Of a stretch of DNA of 64,000 bases, positions 45,278 to 54,900 are shown one piece after another. Within the stretch, counting starts at the first letter, position 1. Every line of letters starts with the position of its first letter. Source of the DNA: Bin87 sp965116785. Lineage in GTDB: Bacteria; Chloroflexota; Dehalococcoidia; Lucifugimonadales; UBA3495. A program made the translations under genes and the position numbers. The notes below the pieces were generated by a model. It was given only the letters and a program-made list of their open reading frames with translations. It was not told the origin of the DNA and did not search any database. The stretch spans positions 4,154,001-4,218,000 of the forward strand of contig OZ220731.1 in assembly GCA_965116785.1 (NCBI GenBank), read 5' to 3'.

Positions 45278-46045
45278 ATGACCCGCATCAACGAACTCAC
45301 GCCTCTGCTCAAGCGGCTGCAACTGGGGCCCATGGCCGCCACCCTGCCCGAGCGCATCGCCTTGGCCCGCCGTGAGCAACTGGACTACGCCTCGTTTCTG
45401 GAAATCATCCTCAGCGATGAGGTCAACCGCCGCGCTCACCGTCGCATTGAACTGCGCATCAAGGGCGCCGGTTTCGAGGAAACCTGTCGGCTGGAGGACT
45501 TCGACTGGTCGGCGTCGATTACTCTGGACCGTAGGCTCTTGGACGCCGTTTTCTCCTTGGAGTTTCTCGACAAGCACGAGCACGTGCTGCTGGTGGGACC
45601 GGCCGGCGTGGGCAAGAGCTTCCTGGCACAGGCCCTGGGGTATTCCGCCGTCCGCGCCAACCACACCGTCCGCTTCGTCCACGCCGACGACTTCTTCAAG
45701 AACATGGCCCAGGCCCGGGTCGACAACTCTATGGACCGCACCTTCCGGTCCTTCGTAACGCCCGACCTGCTCATCCTCGACGACCTGGGCCTGCACCGGC
45801 TCACCTCCCAGCAGTCCGCCGACCTCTACGAGCTCATCCTCAACCGGCACCGGTCATCCAGCTTCGTCATCACCAGCAATCGGGCCGTCGAAGAATGGCT
45901 CAGCATCTTCGATGACCCCATCCTGGGGAACAGCGCCCTGGATCGGCTGGCCAACGCCAGTTACCAAATCGTCATCGAGGGCGCCAGCTACCGGGAGCGG
46001 CTGTCGCCACATCGCGCCCTCCTGGGCGCTCAGGGAGGTGATTGA
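45278..46045 (+). CDS. istB: IS21 helper ATPase IstB
   Basis: A 255-residue AAA+ ATPase, 13 bases after istA; GAGGAG precedes ATG 45278. Walker A is VGPAGVGKSFLAQAL, Walker B LLILDDLGLHRLT, and sensor residues lie in SSSFVITSNRAVEEW. IstB assembles on DNA and directs IstA to the target. No stops or shifts, so the element is probably functional. Confidence 0.93.
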   Translation: MTRINELTPLLKRLQLGPMAATLPERIALARREQLDYASFLEIILSDEVNRRAHRRIELRIKGAGFEETCRLEDFDWSASITLDRRLLDAVFSLEFLDKHEHVLLVGPAGVGKSFLAQALGYSAVRANHTVRFVHADDFFKNMAQARVDNSMDRTFRSFVTPDLLILDDLGLHRLTSQQSADLYELILNRHRSSSFVITSNRAVEEWLSIFDDPILGNSALDRLANASYQIVIEGASYRERLSPHRALLGAQGGD

Positions 46046-47059
46046 CCGGCAAAACACAACCTGATATTTGTCAAATCATCGCGCTTCCAGGGTGGGTCAA
46101 TGACCTTGGTCAAGCCGGGTCCATGACCCTGGAAATTGACAAGCATGGCAAGTACCTGACCATTGAGGGCGTACGGTTCGCCTACGGCCACGAGCATGTG
46201 CTGGCGGCGCTGGACAGCAATGCCGAGTACGCCCGTTACCGCCGTGAGCACGGTGAGAAGGCAGTTCGCGGGACCACTCTGGGGCAGGCCATCAGCTACC
46301 GGTTCAAGCGGGACCCCAAGGGTTGGCGGGTGTTCGCCACGACCGCCATGATGGACGTGCCGGTGGTGACGGACCAGCGTCGCGGCGCCATCGGCGTGGA
46401 CCTGAACGCCGACCACCTGGCCGTTGCGGAGACCGACGCCAGCGGCAACTACGTCCACGCCTTCAGTGTGCCGCTGGTGACCTACGGCAAGTCACAGCAT
46501 CAGGCTGAGGCCATCATCGGCGACGCCGTGGCCAGCGTGGTGGCTTACGCCCGCGAGGTGGGCAAGCCCATCGTCATCGAGCGACTGGACTTCCGGCAGA
46601 AGAAGGCGGTGCTCGAGGGTGAGAGCCGCCGTTACAGTCGGATGCTGTCCAGTTTCAGCTACGGCAGGATCAAAGCGTACTTCCTCTCTCGTGGCTACCG
46701 CCAGGGAGTGGAGGTACATCAGGTCAACCCGGCCTTCAGTTCGGTGATTGGCCGGGTGAAGTTCATGGAGCAATACGGGCTCAGCGTTCACCAGGCCGCG
46801 GCTCTGGTGCTGGGCCGACGCTTGCTCGGCTATTCCGAGCGCATCCCCCGCCGGTGGGTGTGTCCCATCGGCAATGGCGTCCACGTCGCCTTCACCGTAC
46901 CCGTGAGGAAGCGAGTGAAGCACGTGTGGACGTACTGGGGCGCGGTTGCGGGGCAGCTGAGACCGGCGCTTGCAGCGCAGCACCGGCTGGGGAAGCGGAG
47001 ACGTATACCCAATCCGGTTCGGGCTGCACCGCGGGAATTGTCTCGCGGTGTGGTTTGAA

Positions 47060-47199
47060 CGGGGATCCGCTCGGTGTTCCCTGGTGAGATTCCAGGGCGG
47101 AGCCGCCTTGAACAGTTGGGGTGGCGGCGCGGCTCAGACCGCGCTTTCAGGAATGGCTGACGATGGTCATGTAACTAAAATCAACCATTTTTACAACGG
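47060..47199 (+). ncRNA. TnpB-element right end / putative omega RNA scaffold, copy C
   Basis: CCCTGG (47079-47084) pairs with CCAGGG (47092-47097), followed by GGCGGAGCCGCC and GGCTCAGACCGCG, then ACCATTTTTACAACGG ending at 47199. The reconstructed membrane-protein frame proves that this is the true end. In known TnpB systems the next bases, TTTATGTTCCTGCTCTGG, would act as the guide. Confidence 0.6.
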
Positions 47200-47421
47200 T
47201 TTATGTTCCTGCTCTGGGCAACGGCGTCCGTTGATGGTGGGAACGGCGTAGTTTCGTTTTGGTACGCACTGGTAATTTTGGTTTGTGCGGCATTTATTGT
47301 CCGTAAGGCATTCGCTTGTTGGAAGCCTTGGGGGCCGGGACGTCTGAAATGACGGACTGACCGGCATGGTTGAAGCAGACACGGCACCGGGTTTGAACAG
47401 TCGAATTTCAGAGCGTCGGCC

Positions 47422-48474
47422 ATGAAACGCATCGCCATCTGTTCGGAGGGGACTTGGCAAACTCCGAATCAGGCGAATACCAGCCACGTAATCGAAATGG
47501 CCCGCGCCGTGCTGCCCACCGCGCCCGACGGTACGGTGCAGGTGGTGTTTTATGACTGGGGCGTGGGGACGGAAAGTTGGGCGAACCGGCTGGCCGGCGG
47601 TGTTAGCGGTAAAGGCATCGAACGCAACATTCGAGACTGCTATCGGTTCCTGATCCACAACTACGAGGACGGCGACGGGATCTACCTGTTCGGGTTCAGT
47701 CGCGGCGCTTACACGGTCCGCAGCCTAGCGGGCTTGATCCGCAATTGCGGCGTGTTGAGGAAAGCCGAAGCGGGTAGGCTGTCGGAAGCCTACGATATGT
47801 ATCGTCGCAAGGACACCGTGCCGGACTCGGAGGAAGCGAAAGCCTTTCGCTCTGCCTACTCCCGTGAGGCGACGATTGAGTTCATCGGTGTCTGGGACAC
47901 AGTGGGCGCTCTGGGCATCCCGTTGCGTGGCTTGAGCAAGTTGACGGCGTATCGGCATGAGTTTCACGACGTAGAGCTGAGCGGCTACGTGAAGCACGGT
48001 TGCCACGCGCTAGCTATCGACGAGTGCCGGAGGCCGTTCCGGCCGTCTTTGTGGCAGGCGCAGCCCAAGCCTGGGCAAATCGTTGAGCAGGTGTGGTTCT
48101 CGGGCGAGCACAGTGACGTGGGAGGTTCTGGGAACCCGGTGCTTGGGGAACCTGCCTTTACTTGGATGAAAGGGAGAGCATCTCACGCGGGCTTGGTGTT
48201 GGACGAGACGCCCATCTCATCGCCTAACTGCCCGCCGGCGCTCACCGGAGACAGACGGCCCGGCTGGTTGAGTTGGATTGGCGCCAAGGTGCGCGGCTGG
48301 ATGTCTGAACCGCGTCAGATCGGCGGCGACGAGACGCAATGGGTGCATCCGTCGGTCCGTGACCGTTATGCGCGCGACCCGTCTGGGCTTCCGGAAAATT
48401 TGGCGAATTACTTGGGAAGCCCGGAAGCGCGCATCTACGGGGAATACTCAGCGGCACCCTCACACGTCGGGTGA
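47422..48474 (+). CDS. DUF2235 (Tle1-like) alpha/beta hydrolase
   Basis: A 350-residue protein. The DUF2235 fold is recognised by RIAICSEGTWQT at the N-terminus, VQVVFYDWGVGTES, the nucleophile elbow YLFGFSRGAYTVRSLAG (Ser), IEFIGVWDTVGALGIP (Asp) and VWFSGEHSDVGGSG (His). Members include type VI phospholipase effectors (Tle1) and proteins of unknown role in defence loci. No signal peptide. A small membrane protein follows after nine bases. It starts 70 bases after the small membrane-protein gene. Confidence 0.88.
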   Translation: MKRIAICSEGTWQTPNQANTSHVIEMARAVLPTAPDGTVQVVFYDWGVGTESWANRLAGGVSGKGIERNIRDCYRFLIHNYEDGDGIYLFGFSRGAYTVRSLAGLIRNCGVLRKAEAGRLSEAYDMYRRKDTVPDSEEAKAFRSAYSREATIEFIGVWDTVGALGIPLRGLSKLTAYRHEFHDVELSGYVKHGCHALAIDECRRPFRPSLWQAQPKPGQIVEQVWFSGEHSDVGGSGNPVLGEPAFTWMKGRASHAGLVLDETPISSPNCPPALTGDRRPGWLSWIGAKVRGWMSEPRQIGGDETQWVHPSVRDRYARDPSGLPENLANYLGSPEARIYGEYSAAPSHVG

Positions 48475-48483
48475 GCGGACGAC

Positions 48484-48864
48484 ATGCCGAACGCAATTTT
48501 TCTCGGGAAAATCGCGTTATCAATTCCGATCATTATCGCAGTGATAGTCGGCCTTTTGTTGTTTTTCCGCGACGGTCATCCATTGGGTTCGTTATTCACA
48601 GTTGGCGCGCTCGTGTTCGCAGCATCAGCCCATCAACTTCGGCAGGGTGGCTTCGCAAATCCGAGGAATCGGAACGGATTCTTGTGGCGTGTGGTTGAGG
48701 CCATCGCTAGGTGGCCGTTTTTGCTCTTGGTTATGGAATGGCTGTCCATCGCCATCGCTGGACACTTTTTGCTCAACGAGTTCGATGCACCCTACCAATG
48801 GTTCACGGAATGGCTATCCTGTTCTTTCGCCTGCTACAAATCGGCATACATCACGCAATCTTAG
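48484..48864 (+). CDS. Small membrane protein beside the DUF2235 hydrolase
   Basis: A 126-residue protein with about three hydrophobic helices: FLGKIALSIPIIIAVIVGLLLFF, LGSLFTVGALVFAASAH and WPFLLLVMEWLSIAIAGHFLL. It follows the hydrolase gene by nine bases and is likely translated from the same message. Pairing a lipase-like protein with a small membrane protein recalls effector-immunity pairs, but that is inference. No family recognised. Confidence 0.6.
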   Translation: MPNAIFLGKIALSIPIIIAVIVGLLLFFRDGHPLGSLFTVGALVFAASAHQLRQGGFANPRNRNGFLWRVVEAIARWPFLLLVMEWLSIAIAGHFLLNEFDAPYQWFTEWLSCSFACYKSAYITQS

Positions 48865-49011
48865 CTGAATTGAGTGTTAATGTGAGGGCCGGCGGCATCT
48901 CCCACGCAGGGTGCCCAGTTTCGGCCGGAAACCGCCCCTGGGCGCGTTTTGCGCCAGCTGAGGCTTGGGAGTTCACCTTCTCAGCCCGTTGACGGCGTCT
49001 GCGGCCTTCTG

Positions 49012-49392
49012 AGCTTCGGTTCAGTGCTTGGCGATGACGTGGCTTATGTAGCTGGAGAGCCTGTGGTCGTCGAGCTGGTTGTCAGCGGGCTGGTGTTGCT
49101 GCCTGGGCAGTTCCGTCTGGAGCTGGACGTGGGCGGCGTGGCGCGGGTGGCCACGCTGGAGGCCTACGCCGGCCGCGCTGCGTCGCCGCTGGTGGAGCGG
49201 CTGAGTGATGCGCTGCATTTCAGCTACGTGGTACAGGCGGGAGACGTCGACGAGGACGGGATGGGCATCAGCGCCAACCGGCTGACGGTGCAGGGCGGCA
49301 GCGTACGGGATCATGCTGGGAACTATTCGAGCCTTTCCCACGATGCAGTTGCGGCTGACCTTGGCCATAAGGTAGATGCCGCGGAGGATTAG
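49012..49392 (+). pseudogene. Fragment of a surface repeat protein
   Basis: The plus strand reads one repeat of a bacterial surface protein: FGSVLGDDVAYVAGEPVVVE, LDVGGVARVATLEA, LHFSYVVQAGDVDEDGMGIS, then NRLTVQGGSVRDHAGNYSSL and ADLGHKVD. This matches the SwmB-type repeats (xYxAGExIxVTVxF...FxYxVQxGDxDxDGI) common in Chloroflexota. The gene has no signal sequence and ends just before an IS4-family element, so it is a remnant. Confidence 0.6.
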
Positions 49393-49428
49393 CCGGTTCG
49401 GTTCTGCTGCGTCACGGTCCCATGACAG

Positions 49429-50888
49429 ACATGAGTCATCCCGAATCTGGAGTGGTGCAGGAGAGGGAAGGGGGATGGGTTAGCCAAAGGGAACTCAAAG
49501 CCGAGCGCAATCTGGAGAGCGGTATCGCCACTTGGCGGTGCCGCTTTCCCGTTCGGTGGCACCAATGCCGCAGGATTTCCCGGACCAGGGGCGCCAGTGG
49601 TGGCGTCAGCAGGGAGAGGAGGAAAGCGTAGACCAGGCTGGCCATGAGGAGGAGTTTGAGCCGGTTTTCCCAGAACCAGAGCCGGGGGCTTTCCATGGCC
49701 AAGTCGGTCTTGCAGGATCGGTAGCACATTTCTACCTGCCAGCGGCGAACGTAGGCCAGGACCACCCGCCAGGCGTCGTCGGTGGTGTCCAGCGGTTCAT
49801 TGGTGAGCAGGTACCAGGGCTTGCGACCCTTGCCGGGACGGGACACCACCAACCACAGGTCGCCATCAATCTGGGGATGGCGCACTGGGGCGGCCACGAT
49901 GCCGGTTTTGCGATACTGCCGGCGGTGCAGGTCCCAGAGCTGACGGTGGTCCTGGGAGGGTTTGCCCCGGGTGACCTGCCAGGCGGGACGCTGGCCCTTG
50001 GCGTCAGCCAGGTGGTAGCGCGTGGGCCAGCGGACGATGAACCGCGCTTGGTATTTGCTCAGTTCGCCCAGCCAGGGAGCGCCAGCATAGCCGCGGTCAA
50101 AGACATGGATCACCCCCTGTCGCCATCTTTCGGCGCATTGGGAAAGCAACTGGGCCGTCTGCTCCCTGCGGTGGCTGGCCAGGGGGCCGCGGCTGGTCCA
50201 CCAGCGCATGGCCGCCAGGGTGGGAGGCCCCTGCATCCCCGCCACCATCACGGTGAGCCATTGCATGCCGGGCACGAATACCGGACGCCCTCCCGGGGGA
50301 TGATAATAGCCTGGCTTGATGCGCTTCAGGCGGGCGGCCTTGCTGGAACGCACGGGACCCAATCCCTCCAGGGCGATGCTTTCCGGTTTCTCCAGCACGC
50401 TCTCATCCCAGATGGCCAGGGCAGTCTCTCCTCGTTCCCTCAACTGGGTCAGGCTCAACTCGGCGCGATGCCAGAGCAACCCCTCCAGCAGGCCGTGGCT
50501 CCATCGGGGAGACCGCAGCAGATTGCTGAGGCGCTTGGTACCCGCAGGCGCACGGTCCGGGGAAATGATATGAGCGCCCAACTCACTGAGGAGCAGCCCC
50601 GAACGATTATGGCGCAGGCGCACCATGGACACCAAGGCCAGGAAAAAGGTGCGTACCAAGCGCCGATCCAACCGCGCGTCCAGCCACCCTCCCAAGGGTC
50701 CGATGAACAATTCCAACAGATCCGCCACCTGCTGCCCTTGCCGCGGACCCGCACCTTGCTGCAACATGCGAAAGCCCCCTTCAGTGGTTTGGAGTTTGCA
50801 CACTCCCAGTCCACCAGAAGGGGGGTTCTTCTTTCACCTCTTTCTCGGACCTATTTCGTTGCTTCCTAAAATCCGGGATGACTCATGT
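49429..50888 (-). mobile_element. IS4-family insertion sequence
   Basis: About 1,460 bp with inverted ends: ACATGAGTCATCCCGAAT at the left and ACATGAGTCATCCCGGAT read inward at the right, 17 of 18 identical. It holds one transposase gene. No target duplication was visible. Its right side lies beside a 5'-truncated TnpB copy, so the insertion may have come with a deletion. Confidence 0.8.
49436..50770 (-). CDS. IS4-family DDE transposase
   Basis: About 444 residues; ATG 50770 chosen because GAAGGGGG lies upstream (an upstream start at 50803 is possible). The DDE residues are Asp of LAIWDESVLEKPES, Asp of IHVFDRGYAGAPWL and Glu of RRWQVEMCYRSCKTDLAME, which also gives the Y-(2)-R-(3)-E-(6)-K type signature of IS4. 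The frame is intact, and the element may be active. Confidence 0.88.
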   Translation of the reverse strand, partial: RMLQQGAGPRQGQQVADLLELFIGPLGGWLDARLDRRLVRTFFLALVSMVRLRHNRSGLLLSELGAHIISPDRAPAGTKRLSNLLRSPRWSHGLLEGLLWHRAELSLTQLRERGETALAIWDESVLEKPESIALEGLGPVRSSKAARLKRIKPGYYHPPGGRPVFVPGMQWLTVMVAGMQGPPTLAAMRWWTSRGPLASHRREQTAQLLSQCAERWRQGVIHVFDRGYAGAPWLGELSKYQARFIVRWPTRYHLADAKGQRPAWQVTRGKPSQDHRQLWDLHRRQYRKTGIVAAPVRHPQIDGDLWLVVSRPGKGRKPWYLLTNEPLDTTDDAWRVVLAYVRRWQVEMCYRSCKTDLAMESPRLWFWENRLKLLLMASLVYAFLLSLLTPPLAPLVREILRHWCHRTGKRHRQVAIPLSRLRSALSSLWLTHPPSLSCTTPDSG

Positions 50889-50948
50889 TCGTTTGCTTGG
50901 CGGTAGCTTTGCTGCCGGCTGCGTCAGCTACTGGCTCGGGTGACGGTT

Positions 50949-51815
50949 ACCGTGGCGTGCGGTTCGCCTACGGCCACGAGCAGGTGCTGGTGGCGTTGCA
51001 GAGCAACACCGAGTACGCCGGCACTGGCGTGAGCATGGTGAGAAGGCAGCGCGGGCCACCACTCTGGGCTAGGCCATCAGTTACCGGTTCAAGCGGGGCG
51101 GGAAGGGTTGGCGGGTGTTCGCCACCACTGCAATGATGGACGTGCCGGTGGTCACGGACAAAGAGCGCGGCGCCATCGGTGTGGACTTCAACGCCGACCA
51201 CTTGCCCGTTGTAGAGACCGATGCCCCGGGCAACTGCGTGAATGCGTTTGGCGTGCCGCTGGTGACCTACGGCAAGTCGCAGCGCCAGGCCGAGGTGATC
51301 ATCGGCGACGCCGTGGGCTACGCCAGAGAGGCGGGCAAGCCCATCGTAATCGAACAGTTGGACTTCCGGTGGAAGGAGTCCGCTTTGGAGGGCGAGAGCC
51401 GCAAGTACAGCCGGATGCTGTCGTCTTTCAGCTACGGCAAGGTCGAAGCGTACTTCCTGTCCCGCGGCTATCGTGAGGGAGTGGAGATACATCAGGTGAA
51501 CCCGGCCTTCAGTTCGGAGATCGGCCGGGTCAAGTTCATGGAGCGTTACGGGCTCAGCGTTCACCAGGCAGCAGCATTGTTGTTGGCCCGACGTTTGCTC
51601 GGCTGTTCCGAACGTATCCCGCGCCGGAGGGTAGTTCGAGCGGCAATGGCGTTCATGTCGCCTTCACCGTACCCGTGAGGAGGCGAGTGAAGCACGTGTG
51701 GACGTACTGGGGTGCGGTCTCGGGACAGTTGAGACTGGCGCTTGCAGCGCGACACCGGCTGGGCAGGCGGAGACGCTAACCCAATCTGGCTCAGGCCACC
51801 CGAGTGGTTGCCTGA
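50949..51815 (+). pseudogene. tnpB: TnpB-family protein, 5'-truncated copy E
   Basis: Begins abruptly at GVRFAYGHEQVLVALQSN, that is at about half of the protein; the N-terminal half and left end are gone. A one-base shift follows at 51015 and a TAG at about 51071. RuvC-like blocks remain: GAIGVDFNADHLPV, PIVIEQLDFRWKE and LSVHQAAALLLARRLLG. Another shift near 51630 precedes the C-terminus, which reaches RRRR at a TAA. Non-functional. Confidence 0.8.
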
Positions 51816-51955
51816 GCGGGGATTCGTTCGGTGTTCCCTGGTGAGATTCCAGGGCGGAGTCGCCTTGAACAGTTGGGGCGCCGGTCCGCCAGTGGCGAAT
51901 CTGCAGAAATGGCTGGCGATAGTTCTGTAACTAAAATCAATCGTTTTTGCAACGG
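51816..51955 (+). ncRNA. TnpB-element right end / putative omega RNA scaffold, copy E
   Basis: The same hairpin CCCTGG/CCAGGG and terminal ATCGTTTTTGCAACGG are present, but the middle has diverged: GGCGCGGCTCAGACCGC reads CCAGTGGCGAATCTGC here. This copy may therefore be decaying. Confidence 0.45.
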
Positions 51956-51982
51956 CGTAGAAAACTGTTGGTCCGTCTGTCG

Positions 51983-54900
51983 CTAGTCGTTGTCGCGCAC
52001 GGTGATCTTCACGCTGGCCCCGGTGAGGGACTGGTAAGGTGACTTCGTCCAGGCGGCATCCCAGTCGTCGCTGCATTTCTCGACATCCGCTGCGTCCTGG
52101 CAGGGGTAGTAGTTGTCGTACGGCACCGCGATGACGTAGTGGTCGATGACCGTGACGTCGTCCGCGTTGTCGCTATCCTCGGGCGCGGTGAAGGTTACCG
52201 GCACTCCTCGGCTCCAGTTGTGGGTGAAACCACTCCAGTCTTCGTCGCCGGGATGCGTCCAGCCGCTTGGTATCAGCACCCGGCCGCTATAAGCCGATGC
52301 CGCGTCCTCGATGTCAGCGGCGCCTTCGAAGCCCTGGGTCGAAATCAATACTTCCACCGGATGCGGCGGCGCCGTGCCGAGCCGGATGGTGTAGCTCACC
52401 GTGTCGCCCTCGTCCACCGTGATGGTCGTCGGGCTGACCCGCACGCTGCCGCTCAGGGATGGCCACAGGGTAGCAAGGATGTCCGAGGACCACTCGCCCT
52501 TGCCCACCGGATTCACCGCCCGCACCCGGAAGAGGTAGCTCCCGTCTGATGTGAGGCCGCTGATCCGCGCGGACGTGCTGCTGGTGGTTCCTTCAACGCG
52601 CTGCGTGGAACCGTCCACACCGGGATAGGTCACCCGGTACTCGTAGCCCGACACCGGCGCGCCGCCGTCATCAGCGGGCGGATCCCACGCCAGCGACACC
52701 TGGTTGCGGTTCACGTCGCTCAGGCGGCAGAACGTGGGAGCCGATGGCGCCGTCGCCGGATCGCCCGTGGTGGTTGCCGACGCCACGTTGGAGTACGCAC
52801 CGGCGCCCGCGCTGTTGGTGGCGGCGACGCGGTAGTACCGCGTCATGCCCCGGTACAGGCTGTCGTCGCTGTAGGTCGTGCTCGTCCCGCTGCTGCGCAG
52901 CCGCTCCCACGGCGCGCTGCCGTCCACGGAACGCTCCACCCAGTAGCCCCGGATCCGCGACCCGTTGTCCGCCGGAACCGTCCAGGTCAGGTCGATCTGG
53001 TTGTCGCTGGCCACGCTCAGCGACAACACCGGCGCGTCCGGCCCGCCGGCGTCGGTTCGGGCGTTGCGGGTGGCGGACCACTGCCCCTCGCCGTTGCCGT
53101 TGACCGCGCGGATGCGGTAATACTTCCGCGTGCCGCCGCTCAAGCCGCTGTGCAGGTACTCCAAGTCATCGGCCGGGATGACGCCGCCCAGGGAATGCCA
53201 GTCTTCGCCGTCGTCCGATTGTTGGAGGTCGTAATTGGTGATGTCCGAGCCCCGGTCGTCGGGATCGGTCCAGGTGAGCCTGATCTCCGTGGACCCGTTG
53301 GCGCGGGCGGTGAGGCCGGGCGCCGTGGGCACTCCGGTCAGCGTGACTGCGGAGGCGGATCCCGAGAACTCGCCCCAGCCGGCCCGGTTGCGCGCCCGCA
53401 GCTGGTAGTACCTTTCGTCGCCGGGTTTCAGCCCACGATGTACGTAGGAGCGCGCCGTCGCCGATAAACTGGTCAGCCTCGAATAATTAACCCCGCTATT
53501 GATGGAGACGTGCAGCTCGTAGCCGGTGATGTCCGCTCCGCCGTCGTCCGCAGGCGGGTCCCACGACAGGTTGATGGCGTTCTCACCATCGGATGCGGCG
53601 TAGAGCGTGGGCGCAGACGGCATGGCCGGCGGCGTGAGGGCGTTGACCGTCCGCGACCAGGAGCCGTTGCCAATGCCGTTCCTCGCCCGCAGCCGGTAAT
53701 ACCGCCGCGTTCCCGGATCCAGGCCGGCATCGTCGTAGGACGTATCCGATGGGCCGGGCGTCGCCAGTTGGGTCCAGCCGCTGCTGCCATCCTCGGACCA
53801 CTGGATTTCGTAGCGGGTGATGGGGTCGCCGTTATCGGCCGGCTTGGTCCAGGTCAGCGCGATGGTGTTGGCGTCGGTGGCGCGGACGGTCAGGCGGGGC
53901 TGCCCCGGCACGCCGGACAATGTGGTCGCCGAGGCGTACGGCGGGTCTGACCAGGGGCCGAGGCCACGGCTGTTGCGGGCCGCCACGCGGTAATAGCGCG
54001 TGGTGCCGAACGTCATGCCGGAGTTCTTGAAGGTGAGTGTTGCGCCGTCGGGCGTGTTGCCGGCGGTGCGCCAATTGCTGGAGCCATCGGGGGACCATTG
54101 CACGTCGTAGCGGGTGATGGGCGTGCCGCCGTCGTCGAGGGGGGCTGTCCAGGAGACGTCGATGGCGGTGTCGCCGTCGGGGCTTGCTGATACGCCGGTG
54201 GGCGCGCCGGGGGCGGACGTGGTGCCGGTTCTGGCGATTATCGGCTGAGACCATGGGCCGTGTACGCCGGCCTCGTTGATGGCCCGCACGCGGTAGAACC
54301 TGGTGATGCCGGACTGGATGGTAGTATCCACCAGTACCTCGAGCGGAAGGTCGGTTTCAAGCTGGGTCCAGCCGCTGACCCCGTTGGTTGACCACTGGAT
54401 TTCATAGCCCTTGACCGGCAGGCCGTAGAGGAATCGGATCTCATTCCACTCCAGGCCTACCGCCGGCGCGTGGATTGCCGGGGTCTGCCACGTGGGCCCG
54501 TCGTCTCCATCCCAGCCGGCACGGGCGGTGATGGTGGCCGTGTTGTTGTCTGTGTTGTAGTCGTACACGGTGCCCTCGTGCCAAGTGCCGCCGCTAGCGG
54601 TGTCCGCTACGCAGGTCGCTTCGGTGGTGTGGGCCAGCGTGCTGCCGTCGCTGCCAATGCAGACCTCGTAGGGGTCATAAACGACTTTCGCCGTCGCCGT
54701 TTTGCCGGCGGTTACCGCTTCCACAACGAGGGTGACCGAGACCGATTCGGGAAGTCCCCTGGATTTGCGACGATCCCCCAACTCCAAATCATGGATGTCC
54801 CATGTCCACGTCGGGGGATTCGCCGAGCGGTCAAAGGTTCCGACGTTCACGGGAACGGTGGTCAGGCCGGCGGTCCCGGCGGGCAGTTCGACGACGATTT

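Larger units (their letters stand above)
43557..46141 (+). mobile_element. IS21-family insertion sequence (element 1)
   Basis: 2,585 bp, bounded by inverted repeats TGTCATTTTCCAAAGTCA (left) and TGTCAATTTCCAGGGTCA (right, read inward), with several inner GGGTCATTGACCC-type repeats typical of IS21 ends. A 7-bp duplication AGCATGG lies at 43550-43556 and 46142-46148. It carries intact istA and istB and looks complete. Confidence 0.92.
42841..47058 (+). pseudogene. tnpB: TnpB-family protein, copy C, interrupted by IS21-family element
   Basis: The first part (42841-43556) reads MVLGKKNGHSS to RMPDCLASQHG; the second (46149-47058) continues KYLTIEGVRFAYGHEHVLAAL to the RuvC-like blocks GAIGVDLNADHLAV, PIVIERLDFRQKK and LSVHQAAALVLGRRLLG. 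Removing 43557-46148 restores one frame of about 541 residues, with no other stop. So the copy was intact until the IS21-family insertion. Confidence 0.85.
42731..47199 (+). mobile_element. TnpB element copy C, carrying a nested IS21-family element
   Basis: Left end TTGCCAACTGTTGGCG (42731), preceded by GGGG; right end TTTTTACAACGG (47199). It holds a tnpB gene cut in two by an IS21-family element (43557-46141). Without that element and its 7-bp duplication the TnpB element is 1,877 bp, close to copy B. It interrupts the small membrane-protein gene with no duplication. Confidence 0.8.
42530..47352 (+). pseudogene. Small membrane protein gene split by a TnpB element
   Basis: The left part starts at ATG 42530 (GGAGG nine bases upstream) and encodes 67 residues ending VVGYVVGILG. 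The right part, from 47200, continues in the same frame: FMFLLWATASVDGGNG, then FWYALVILVCAAFIVRKAF and a stop at 47350. Joined, 117 residues give about four hydrophobic helices (EHFFLMVAAF..., GPGVFLVALSAVLGLLVSL, VAGLGITVVGYVVGI, FWYALVILVCAAFIV). The TnpB element occupies 42731-47199 and inserted after GGGG with no duplication. The protein family is unknown, but the joined frame confirms the insertion boundaries. Confidence 0.75.

Noticed and set aside
42731..47199. IS200/IS605 element with its own Y1 transposase
   Set aside because: No tnpA gene or HUH motif was found in any of the copies; the elements carry tnpB only.
49532..50869. Plus-strand frame of 445 codons
   Set aside because: Antisense to the IS4-family transposase; no recognisable domain.
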